This document shows positions 1 through 5,493 of a stretch of 6,027 nt of DNA, piece after piece. Numbering within the stretch: position 1 is the first letter of the stretch; each line of letters begins with the position of its first letter. The translations under genes were made by a program, and so were the position numbers. The notes under the pieces are model-generated. The model did not search any database and was not told where the DNA came from. It worked only from the letters and a program-made list of their open reading frames with translations. Origin of the DNA: an uncultured Clostridia bacterium. Lineage in GTDB: Bacteria; Bacillota_A; Clostridia; Christensenellales; Aristaeellaceae. The stretch covers positions 1 through 6,027 of the forward strand of contig CAKUDW010000132.1 of the NCBI GenBank assembly GCA_934645275.1. Reading direction: 5' to 3'.

Positions 1-119
1 CCACTGAGGCGACCGAGGCTCCCGCTGAGGAAGCTACCGACGCTCCGGCTGAAGATACTGCCGAGGCGACGGAAGCGCCCGCCGAAGAAGCGACGGAAGC
101 GCCGGTTGAGGCTGAATAA
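1..119 (+). CDS. C-terminal end of an unidentified protein with Ala/Glu/Thr/Pro-rich tail (5' partial)
   Basis: The reading frame is open from the left edge (first whole codon at base 3) and ends at TAA 117-119. It gives 38 residues made almost only of Ala, Glu, Thr, Pro and Asp, in a pattern such as EATEAPAEEAT followed by DAP or EAP. Such acidic low-complexity tails occur at the C-termini of several unrelated Firmicutes proteins, including some ribosomal and chaperone proteins and secreted proteins with linker-like ends, so the tail does not identify the gene. The strict codon periodicity of the repeats and the intrinsic terminator 28 bases after the stop support this as a genuine gene end. 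No folded domain is visible in the window and the product is not recognised. Confidence is high that it is coding and nil for function. Confidence 0.75.
   Translation, partial: TEATEAPAEEATDAPAEDTAEATEAPAEEATEAPVEAE
6..119 (+). repeat. Two 57-nt tandem repeats in the coding tail
   Basis: Bases 6-62 and 63-119 are two in-frame imperfect copies of a 57-nt unit. Each encodes about 19 residues: EATEAPAEEATDAPAEDTA, then EATEAPAEEATEAPVEAE plus stop. They differ largely at third codon positions (for example ACC/ACG, GAG/GAA, GCT/GCG). The protein repeat is therefore better kept than the DNA repeat, which suggests selection on the peptide pattern after an older duplication. Further copies may lie upstream of the window. 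Confidence 0.7.
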
Positions 120-146
120 ACCGTCTGTATTTGGATTTGGACCTTT

Positions 147-184
147 GCAGAGAGGGTATGCGGATTTGCATGCCCTCTTTGTTC
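147..184 (+). terminator. Intrinsic terminator after the tail gene
   Basis: AGAGGGTATGC (151-161) pairs with GCATGCCCTCT (168-178) around the 6-nt loop GGATTT. The 11-bp stem has a single U-G wobble when read as plus-strand RNA, and weaker pairs can extend it outward (147-150 with 179-182). It is followed by TTTGTTCT. Position, 28 bases past the stop codon, and orientation fit termination of the plus-strand gene ending at 119. Confidence 0.75.
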
Positions 185-521
185 TGCGTTTGAATGGCGA
201 TTATACACCCATTCTCTGGAAAAGCAGCTGGAAAATGACTGCGCTGCAAGTATTGCAGGCCGGCGCTGAAAATGCGAACCGGGCATGAATGTAACATGCA
301 TGGGTACTGACAACGTTGTTCGGCGCTCGCGGTGCGCCGAAACGCCATGTACTGACCATATCGATGAACCCCATACGAAGTCTGGCGCGGAAGGAAATGC
401 CGGAAAGTCACAACTACCCGTTGGACGGATGGTTTGACCAAGCCCTATAAGGGCATATTGCCTGTGGCCGCCATCTAAAGAAGGCATTGAAAGAATTGTC
501 AATCACACTTTCCACTTTGCA
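185..521. other. Intergenic stretch with no supportable gene
   Basis: No open frame here looks like a protein. The longest minus-strand frame (34-441) starts at TTG, has an unusual Arg/Gln/Ser-rich composition and runs antisense over the terminator and the repeat tail. Small structures are visible: an 8-bp perfect hairpin TTCGGCGC/GCGCCGAA (319-326 with 334-341), a 5-bp hairpin GCCCT/AGGGC (442-446 with 450-454), and two copies of GTACTGAC at 304-311 and 349-356. None has a convincing U-tail or a known RNA family signature. Confidence 0.5.
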
Positions 522-540
522 AATCCCCTATTCGGGGATT
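522..540. repeat. Short perfect hairpin AATCCCC/GGGGATT
   Basis: AATCCCC (522-528) and GGGGATT (534-540) form a perfect 7-bp stem around TATTC. A related but weaker stem, ATCCCC with GGGGGT, occurs near 655-667. The two flank the 13-bp hairpin at 592-622. There is no U-tail, so it is not a terminator. It could be part of a structured RNA or a remnant of a mobile element end. Confidence 0.45.
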
Positions 541-591
541 CGTTCAAGTTTCTTTCGCACCTTGCAAGCTATCAGTATCTTGCTATTTCTT

Positions 592-631
592 TATGAAGCC
601 ACATCTAACATGTGGCTTCATAGCTTTTCCT
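592..631 (+). terminator. 13-bp perfect stem-loop, terminator-like on the plus strand
   Basis: TATGAAGCCACAT (592-604) pairs perfectly with ATGTGGCTTCATA (610-622) around the loop CTAAC. On the plus strand the stem is followed by GCTTTTCC, a short T-run. On the minus strand it is followed by AAAGAAAT, so only plus-strand termination is plausible. No plus-strand gene lies immediately upstream, and the stem is AT-rich at its base. It could instead be a structural element of a small RNA or mobile-element relic. Confidence 0.4.
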
Positions 632-688
632 AAAGCTTTTTGTGATATCCCCAATTCAACTGGGGGTTATAACGCCTTTTCGGCTACT

Positions 689-731
689 AAAAAGTCGTGA
701 AAATCTGGAAAGCCAAGATTTTCACGACTTT
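689..731 (-). terminator. 16-bp stem intrinsic terminator, best read on the minus strand
   Basis: AAAGTCGTGAAAATCT (691-706) pairs without mismatch with AGATTTTCACGACTTT (716-731) around a 9-nt loop. Read on the minus strand the stem runs into TTTTT (693-689), typical of a Rho-independent terminator. It lies about 85 bases past the stop of the hydantoinase relic (816) and so fits as that gene's original terminator. On the plus strand the tail is TTTATC, so weak bidirectional activity is possible. Confidence 0.7.
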
Positions 732-815
732 ATCAAATTCTATTGAAGCTATTCTCTTGCGATTTGCATTTTGAAACAGCCACTTGTTCGGTTTAGATGT
801 AATTATACCATGTTG

Positions 816-1970
816 TCAGCTCAGATCACCGGCAGCCTTGATCTTCACGCGGTTGGTGTTGCCAGGATAGTAAGCAAGAGGCACATCCTCCATTTCGATG
901 ATCTCGACCGTCTCGCGTACAGCGCCAGCCTCGACCGCGAGCTCGATGGCTTCCTTTTTGGCCTTTTCCAGCGACTGCTCACGGGGCAGCTCGTCATAGT
1001 TCATCAGCTTTTCATAGGTGCCACTGACCTTGGAGATGGCCGAGCCGATGGCGTTGGCACAGCCGAAGTGCTCCGGTTTCAGAACGGATGCCGCACCGCT
1101 GAGCTTCTCCGGCAGGATGATGGAGCCGCCGACGACGAGAATGAGGTCTACATCCGCATTAGAGACCTTCATGGCATCTACGCTGTCTTCAACCAGAGAG
1201 CGGATGACGGTCATGGCCTTCTCGGCTACGTCCTGTGGGATGGACGCGACATTGGACTTGTCACCGAGTTCCACCATACCGAGGCGCACGGCAATATCGG
1301 TAGCGGTCATCACATCGCCGCCGAAAACGAGAGCCTTCTTTGTGATCTCATAGCCCACGCTGTCTGGACCGACTGTCACGCTGCCGTCGTCCCTGATGCG
1401 CACGATTGAGCCACCGCCGAGGCCGATGGAGATAACGTCCGGCATACGGAAGTTGGTACGCACGCCGCCGATGGTGACGGCAACGCTGCTTTCCCGTGGG
1501 AAGCCGTTCTGGATCACGCCGAGGTCGGTGGTCGTGCCGCCCACGTCGACCACGACAGCATCCTTCAAAGAGGAAAGATAGCTGGCACCGCGGATGGAGT
1601 TCATCGGGCCGCAGGCCACTGTCAGGATGGGATAGCGGCGGGCATGCTCCATGGTCATGAGCGTGCCGTCGTACTCAAAGCCGCCGCCGATGATGGTGCT
1701 ACCGACAGCGACCTTCTGAATATCCTCCGCCCAGTCCACCATAGGCCGGATACCGGTGGTGGCGGGCGCCCCGATGCGCAGGATGCCGATGGAGGCAAGG
1801 TTCTTGCGCTCGACAATGGCGTTGGTGCACTGAGTCGTGCCCAGCATGGCCTGATGGATCTGCCTGGGGTCCACGCCGGAAACCTCTAGCACAGTACGCA
1901 TGGCGCCGATGGCAACTAAGGCAGCTTGTAATGCCCACTCAGAAAATGCAAAAGAAAGCAGTGCTATCAT
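816..1970 (-). pseudogene. Hydantoinase/oxoprolinase family protein, 5'-truncated and internally deleted
   Basis: Intact family members are about 515-520-residue ATP-dependent hydrolases of cyclic amides (5-oxoproline or hydantoin type) with an ASKHA-like nucleotide fold. Recognisable here are GTTQCTNAIVERKNL (residues 44-58), PMVDW (76-80), GGFEYDG (96-102), the phosphate loop DVGGTTTD (142-149), GGVRTNFRMPDVISIGLGGGS (168-188), GGDVMTATD (218-226) and a complete C-terminal end, PLAYYPGNTNRVKIKAAGDLS. Two parts are missing. The N-terminal DxGGTxTD motif and the rest of the first ~30 residues are replaced by about 20 unrelated ones (MIALLSFAFSEW...). FEYDG is also joined directly to TLMTMEHARRYP, where relatives have roughly 120 residues ending in QNDGTLM. 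The listed start has no ribosome binding site and lies within the terminator hairpin of the upstream operon. The frame has no internal stops, so the decay is either recent or the fragment is still expressed. Family assignment is firm; loss of function is inferred. Confidence 0.8.
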
Positions 1971-2006
1971 ACGATACGCGCGTGGTAGTACTGCTTTCTT
2001 TTATTA
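1950..2006 (-). terminator. Bidirectional intrinsic terminator ending the pfkA-rlmD operon
   Basis: AAAAGAAAGCAGT (1950-1962) pairs perfectly with ACTGCTTTCTTTT (1990-2002). It lies about 75 bases beyond the rlmD stop and, read on the minus strand, the stem ends in TTTT followed by GCATTTTC. Read as plus-strand RNA the stem extends seven further pairs (1963-1969 with 1983-1989) using two G-U wobbles and is followed by TTTTATTATTG. On the minus strand those two positions would be A-C mismatches, so the hairpin is if anything stronger on the plus strand. It overlaps the apparent start of the hydantoinase relic. Confidence 0.75.
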
Positions 2007-2075
2007 TTGCACCATCGGATAGATAGTCAGTTATCGAAAATGCCGAGTTCCTGTGCGATCTTCTGCATTTTGAAA

Positions 2076-3407
2076 TCAGTTACGCAAAGCAGCGCAAAGA
2101 AGGACAACCGTCTCCACATGCTCCGTCCACGGAAACATATCTACAGGTCGCGCCCATTCAAGCGCATAACCGCGCGCGCACAGCAGCTTTACGTCGCGCG
2201 CCAGGGTGGAGGGATTGCAGGAAACATATACGATGCGCGTCAATTCGGCGTCGGCAAGCGCATTCAGCGTCGCTGCGTCCGCACCGCGCCGTGGAGGGTC
2301 AATAATCGCAGCGTCAAAGCGTTGCCCGGACGCGATCAGCCGCGGCGTTTCATGCGCGGCATCGCCACAGATAAAGCGCGCTCTGTTCGCAAGTCCGTTA
2401 CGCCTGGCGTTGCGCTTCGCATTCTCAACTGCGGGCGCAACGATTTCCACGCCTGTTACCTGCGCGCCCATTCCGGCAGCAGCGAGCGAGATCGTGCCCG
2501 CGCCGCAGTATACGTCCAACAATCGCATGCTTGGCCTGAGTTGGGCCGCATCCAGCGCAAGCCGGTACAGCGCTTCGGTCTGTTCAGGATTGACCTGAAA
2601 AAAGGATTGCGGCGAAAGCTCAAATTCCAAATCCAACAGCCGGTCGTTCATCGTTGAAGGACCGAGCAGACAGCTGCACGCGCCGTCGAGCGCATGCGCG
2701 GGACGCTGGCGCAGCCGGCAAAAATGCGCCGATTCCAATTCAGGCAGCGCATGTTTTAAGGTCTGCGCCATTTGGAGCGCTTCGTTTTGCACAGGCGCAT
2801 CGCCGCATAGCACGACGCACAGCGCGCCGTCGCGGTTTACGCGCGTTACCAGGTATTTTATATGGCTCGCACATGCACGCTTCGGCAAATCCATGCGCAG
2901 CCAATTCAGAGCCTTCACACTCAGCGGATGTTGAAGCATGCAGTCGTCCACATCTACCACGTGGTGGCTGCCTGCCGCACAGTAACCGGCCTGCAGTTGT
3001 CCGTGGGCAAACTGCAGTGCATATTCAGCCTTATTTCGATATCGGTTCAGCTTCGGCGATGGCAGCGTGTCCGCCACATGCGCGTCTGCTACGTCGCCGA
3101 GCCGCGTCAGCGCATCCAGCACGCGCTGGCGCTTGAGTGCCAGCGAACAGGCATAGGACATGTGCCTGGCAGCACAGCCGCCGCAGTGATTGGCGTATGG
3201 GCAGTCGCTTTCACGGCGTTCCGCTGATGCTTCGATGACCTCCAGCAGCCGCGCTTCAGCGAAGCGCGGCGCTTCGCGGGTGAGCTCGATCAGAACCGTC
3301 TCGCCCGGAAGCGCGCCGCGCACAAACACGGCCCGGCCATCCGGCAGCCGGCCAACGCCCTGCAATTCGCTTCCTGAACCGGTAATTTGAACCTTCAGGG
3401 TCTGCAT
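2076..3407 (-). CDS. rlmD: 23S rRNA (uracil-C5)-methyltransferase, RlmD/RumA type (TrmA family)
   Basis: This enzyme transfers a methyl group from S-adenosylmethionine to C5 of a 23S rRNA uracil (U1939 in E. coli for RlmD). The 443 residues match the usual family length. An N-terminal TRAM-like RNA-binding region (about 1-58) is followed by a 4Fe-4S cysteine set CPYANHCGGC (C69, C75, C78) with C156 in DDCML as the likely fourth ligand. Then come NRYRNKAEYALQF (121-133), FFQVNPEQTEALY (269-281), the SAM motif LDVYCGAGTISLA (297-309), GVEIV (319-323), DPPRRG (370-375), the catalytic Cys397 in VYVSCNPSTLARD and the general-base Glu432 in HVETVVLL. Its ATG overlaps the pfkA stop by one base (TAATG) with no clear ribosome binding site, so it is probably translated by coupling to pfkA. 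Related paralogues methylate U747 (RlmC/RlmCD) or tRNA U54 (TrmA), so the exact target nucleotide is less certain than the family. Confidence 0.93.
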   Translation of the reverse strand: MQTLKVQITGSGSELQGVGRLPDGRAVFVRGALPGETVLIELTREAPRFAEARLLEVIEASAERRESDCPYANHCGGCAARHMSYACSLALKRQRVLDALTRLGDVADAHVADTLPSPKLNRYRNKAEYALQFAHGQLQAGYCAAGSHHVVDVDDCMLQHPLSVKALNWLRMDLPKRACASHIKYLVTRVNRDGALCVVLCGDAPVQNEALQMAQTLKHALPELESAHFCRLRQRPAHALDGACSCLLGPSTMNDRLLDLEFELSPQSFFQVNPEQTEALYRLALDAAQLRPSMRLLDVYCGAGTISLAAAGMGAQVTGVEIVAPAVENAKRNARRNGLANRARFICGDAAHETPRLIASGQRFDAAIIDPPRRGADAATLNALADAELTRIVYVSCNPSTLARDVKLLCARGYALEWARPVDMFPWTEHVETVVLLCAALRN

Positions 3408-4474
3408 TACTTGCGGGTCATGACGGCCATCACGTCAATCGTATCAGCAATGCCGCGATCTGCCAGATGCATGCCCTTCTGCACTTCGTCCAGCGGCACA
3501 TAGATTTGATCCATGCCGCGAACGCCCACGGCCACGCCGCTCACATCGTCGTGCAGCAGGTGTACGGCGTGTGCGCCGAGCATCGTACCCAGTATGCGGT
3601 CGCGCGCAGACGGACTGCCGCCGCGCTGCAGATAGCCAAGCACGGTGGAGCGCGTCTCATGGCCGGAGAGAACCTCGATGATGCGGGCGATTTGGTGGCT
3701 GTCCAGCTCGGCTTCGTCGATTTCGCCCAATTCCGGATGCTGCGCAAACAGATCGTGCAGATTGGTGGTCAGCGATGAAAGCGCGCCCTCGGCGAATACC
3801 AGTATCATGCTTCGCTTGCCGCGCAGCACGCCCCACTTCACGCGTTCGCTTACCTCTTCAAGGCTCCACGGAATTTCCGGCACCATGTACAGTTCAGCGC
3901 CGCAGGAGAGCGCCGTATGCAGCGCGATATCGCCGCAGTTGCGGCCCATCACGGTAATCAGGCTGGCGCGCTCGTGGGAATCGCTGGTCTCGCGGATGCG
4001 GTTAATGCACTCGCAGGCCGTGTTCAAGGCCGTATCAAAGCCGATGGTGTAGTCCGTATAGGCCAGGTCGTTGTCGATGGTGCCCGGCACGCCCACCGTC
4101 GGGAAGCCCAGCTTGCTCAGCGCCAGCGCGCCCTTGTAGGTACCGTCGCCGCCAATGCATACCAGACCTTCCACGCCCAGTGTTTTCATGTTTTTTATGG
4201 CCTGCTTCTGGCATTCTTCATTGAGGAAGTCCAGGCAGCGCGCCGTTCTTAAAAACGTGCCGCCGCGATGAATGCGGTTGGATACGCTCGATGCGGTCAA
4301 TATTTCGAAATCCTCGCGCTGATCCGGGCTGCGCATCAGCACGCCGTTGTAGCCGCGCTTGAAGCCCACTACGGACATTTCCAGATCCAGCGCCGTGCGC
4401 ACCACGGCGCGGATGGCGGCGTTCATGCCCGGCGCGTCTCCGCCGGAAGTTAATACGCCGATTCTCTTCATCAT
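3407..4474 (-). CDS. pfkA: ATP-dependent 6-phosphofructokinase
   Basis: This cytoplasmic enzyme phosphorylates fructose 6-phosphate to fructose 1,6-bisphosphate, the committed step of glycolysis. All key motifs are present: the glycine-rich start GVLTSGGDAPGMNAAIRAVV (6-25), the Mg/ATP loop IGGDGT (107-112), catalytic PGTIDND (130-136, base Asp134), GFDTALNTA (145-153), the substrate-binding MGRNCGDIA (176-184) and GHETRSTVLGYLQRGGSP (271-288). Gly at 111 and 131 indicates the ATP-using rather than the pyrophosphate-using type. At 355 residues it is about 35 longer than the E. coli enzyme. Most of the excess is an acidic insertion around 232-262 (LSSLTTNLHDLFAQHPELGE onward) before GHETRST. 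The start is ATG 4474-4472, seven bases after the ribosome binding site; a second ATG follows at once. A consensus promoter lies about 120 bases upstream and rlmD follows with a 1-nt overlap. Confidence 0.96.
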   Translation of the reverse strand: MMKRIGVLTSGGDAPGMNAAIRAVVRTALDLEMSVVGFKRGYNGVLMRSPDQREDFEILTASSVSNRIHRGGTFLRTARCLDFLNEECQKQAIKNMKTLGVEGLVCIGGDGTYKGALALSKLGFPTVGVPGTIDNDLAYTDYTIGFDTALNTACECINRIRETSDSHERASLITVMGRNCGDIALHTALSCGAELYMVPEIPWSLEEVSERVKWGVLRGKRSMILVFAEGALSSLTTNLHDLFAQHPELGEIDEAELDSHQIARIIEVLSGHETRSTVLGYLQRGGSPSARDRILGTMLGAHAVHLLHDDVSGVAVGVRGMDQIYVPLDEVQKGMHLADRGIADTIDVMAVMTRK

Positions 4475-4481
4475 TCATTCG

Positions 4482-4488
4482 CTCCTTT
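4482..4488 (-). promoter_or_regulatory. Ribosome binding site of pfkA
   Basis: The minus strand reads AAAGGAG seven bases before ATG 4474-4472 and ten bases before the second in-frame ATG (4471-4469). This strong Shine-Dalgarno favours the first ATG. It also argues against the out-of-frame ATG at 4478-4476, which is only three bases away. Confidence 0.8.
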
Positions 4489-4594
4489 AAGCGGGCGGCA
4501 AAAACGCCGCGCGCCGCGTGCTCGCGCTGCCTGTGGACGCTTTGAATCGCCCGAAGGCAACGCCTGGAAAATGCAATAATATTTTCCTTTGCAT

Positions 4595-4623
4595 ATTATA
4601 TTCATCTAAATCAAAGTTGTCAA
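4595..4623 (-). promoter_or_regulatory. Consensus sigma-70/sigma-A promoter for pfkA-rlmD
   Basis: On the minus strand TTGACA (4623-4618) and TATAAT (4600-4595) are separated by exactly 17 bases, a perfect match to both consensus hexamers. An AT-rich stretch (CTTCTTTTAATT) just upstream could serve as an UP element. Transcription should start near 4588, giving a pfkA leader of about 115 nt. The leader is GC-rich near its 3' end and contains a small stem with a UUCG loop, TTGCC-TTCG-GGCGA. Strong constitutive expression is expected for a glycolytic gene. Confidence 0.88.
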
Positions 4624-4666
4624 ATTAAAAGAAGCGTCACGACCAATCGGCGGCGGCGCCATGCGG

Positions 4667-4783
4667 GCCGGCGGATTTTAAAGAGAACACGCCGGCAATT
4701 CATGTGGAACAAGAATTGGCAAAACCAGAGTTTTGCGGATCTGGCGGCTCTGGTGGAGACGCCGACAATTCTTCCATGCGGCG
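4667..4783. repeat. Nested inverted repeats, imperfect long hairpin
   Basis: Three nested or adjacent pairings are visible. GCCGGCG (4667-4673) pairs with CGCCGGC (4690-4696). The arm at 4701-4718 (CATGTGGAACAAGAATTG) pairs with 4766-4778 (CAATTCTTCCATG) with small bulges, and CGCCG (4690-4694) could extend it to CGGCG (4779-4783). Inside, GCAAAAC (4719-4725) pairs with GTTTTGC (4730-4736) around CAGA. There is no U-tail. It may be a small structured RNA, a degenerate miniature mobile element, or chance in GC-rich spacer. Confidence 0.45.
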
Positions 4784-4801
4784 AAATCAAAAAGCGAATT
4801 C

Positions 4802-4878
4802 GGTCTTGAATTAGACAAAATAGAAGGATTTGGTCTGATTGTGTCATGCGAAAGTCAAACTTTGGTCTAAATTTGACA
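4802..4878 (+). repeat. Three similar elements (GGTCT...GACA) spaced 30 and 32 nt
   Basis: GGTCTTGAATTAGACA (4802-4817), GGTCTGATTGTGTCA (4832-4846) and GGTCTAAATTTGACA (4864-4878) share a GGTCT head and a (G/A/T)ACA or GTCA-like end. The second and third are both preceded by TTT. Start-to-start spacings of 30 and 32 bases are close to three helical turns, which would place bound proteins on one face of the DNA. The first copy is internally dyad-like (GTCT/AGAC). They are candidate operator sites for a regulator of one or both divergent promoters; this is inference from pattern only. Confidence 0.4.
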
Positions 4879-4980
4879 GTGAAATGGCCTGCACGCTGGC
4901 GCGGCGAGCGGTTCTAAGGCAGGTTCACAGAGAAAGTATGCTAAATTATGGTTAAAAACTGACAAATACAAGAAAACTGC

Positions 4981-5013
4981 TGGAAATTCTGTGCCAACAA
5001 TGCTATCATTGTT
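4981..5013 (+). promoter_or_regulatory. Putative promoter of the riboswitch transcript, with a dyad over the -10
   Basis: TGGAAA (4981-4986) and TATCAT (5004-5009) are separated by 17 bases and match the -35 and -10 consensus at 4 and 5 of 6 positions. The start would be near 5016, about 50 bases before the riboswitch. A perfect 7-bp inverted repeat AACAATG/CATTGTT (4996-5002 and 5007-5013) overlaps the -10 box and could be an operator. No better plus-strand promoter was found before the riboswitch, but the -35 is weak. Confidence 0.4.
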
Positions 5014-5067
5014 TACGATGGTACGGCGGCGCATGCCGCGCGGCTGTAAATCGCAAATTGAATATGC

Positions 5068-5282
5068 TGTGTTGTGCTTTCGCACCGCAGGGGAGGAACC
5101 CGGTGCGAAAATGAGGGAATCCGGTGAGAATCCGGAGCACTGCCCGGTACTGTATGGCGGAAGAAAGGGGCCGATGGCGAAAGCCGGTCATTGATGGAGC
5201 TATCCATTGAGAAGGCGCGGTCCTGGACGTTGTTTTCCTGCTCGGAAAGTTGAACCGCACGAGTCAGTAGACCTATGACACG
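5068..5282 (+). promoter_or_regulatory. Cobalamin (B12) riboswitch
   Basis: The aptamer carries the conserved elements in order. A 5' arm hairpin TTTCGCACC/GGTGCGAAA (5078-5086 with 5101-5109) is followed by the core GGGAATCCGGTGAGAATCCGG (5115-5135) and then GCACTGCCCGGTACTGT (5137-5153). A variant of the GCCACTG box, GTCATTG, follows at 5187-5193, then a small hairpin ATGGA/TCCAT. Next are the GAGAAGGC segment (5209-5216), a GCGGT/ACCGC stem and the B12-box-like GAGTCAGTAGACCTAT (5261-5276). GTGTTGT (5069-5075) can pair with ATGACAC (5275-5281) to close the P1 stem. This family binds adenosyl- or other cobalamins and usually shuts expression off. It lies upstream of a terminator and then the gene at 5509, so control by transcription termination is expected. 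Confidence 0.92.
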
Positions 5283-5338
5283 CTGAAATGAAGATAAACG
5301 CTCAGGCAAGGGCATGTATTGCTTTTGTAATGCAGAAT

Positions 5339-5394
5339 GGCCGGTGGGTTTTTGTGGAGCAATTCGCGGCTCTGCAAAAACGCACCGGCCTTTT
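5339..5394 (+). terminator. Large intrinsic terminator, likely riboswitch expression platform
   Basis: GGCCGGTG (5339-5346) pairs with CACCGGCC (5383-5390). After one G-G mismatch, GTTTTTG-UG-GAGC (5348-5360) pairs with GCTC-UG-CAAAAAC (5369-5381), the two wobbles being valid only as plus-strand RNA. The 8-nt loop is AATTCGCG and the stem is followed by TTTTATC. About 21 pairs in total make this very stable. It lies 56 bases after the aptamer and 115 before the gene start, the expected place for a B12-controlled terminator. I could not identify a clear antiterminator by eye. Confidence 0.85.
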
Positions 5395-5493
5395 ATCATG
5401 AGCGCGGAGGGAGGCAAGCATCCATTCAGCCCCAACAAGCAGTATGTTCAAAAACAGACCCGAGTTTGTATTTGTTCCTACGGATTCAAGGAA

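Larger units (their letters stand above)
4624..4980. other. Divergent intergenic region, non-coding
   Basis: No open frame here resembles a protein. The longest frames (minus 4620-4847 and minus 4867-5085) lack ribosome binding sites and are rich in Arg and Cys without recognisable motifs. The left part (4640-4785) is GC-rich and full of inverted repeats. The right part (4800-4980) is AT-rich and carries three related short elements. The region separates the minus-strand pfkA promoter from the plus-strand promoter of the B12-controlled gene and is a natural site for regulator binding. Confidence 0.55.

Noticed and set aside
34..441. Minus-strand open frame of 135 codons antisense to the tail gene and its terminator
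   Set aside because: It starts at TTG with no ribosome binding site, has no recognisable motif, and crosses a terminator and the antisense of a real repeat tail.
474..502. Minus-strand TTGACA with TTTAGA at 17-nt spacing
   Set aside because: It resembles a promoter but would drive transcription leftward into a region with no minus-strand gene.
771..1409. Plus-strand open frame of 212 codons opposite the hydantoinase relic
   Set aside because: It is an antisense shadow of a GC-rich coding strand, with Asp/His/Leu/Arg-rich composition and no family motif.
2027..2068. Minus-strand mini-frame MQKIAQELGIFDN just after rlmD
   Set aside because: It looks peptide-like and ends before the terminator, but there is no ribosome binding site or similarity I can name and 13 codons is too short to support.
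2007..2657. Plus-strand open frame of 216 codons opposite rlmD
   Set aside because: It is antisense to clearly conserved RlmD motifs, Arg/Gln-rich and motif-free, so it is a shadow frame.
4873..4900. Plus-strand TTGACA at 4873-4878 as a promoter for the riboswitch
   Set aside because: No acceptable -10 box lies 16-18 bases downstream, and the site is nearly 200 bases from the aptamer.
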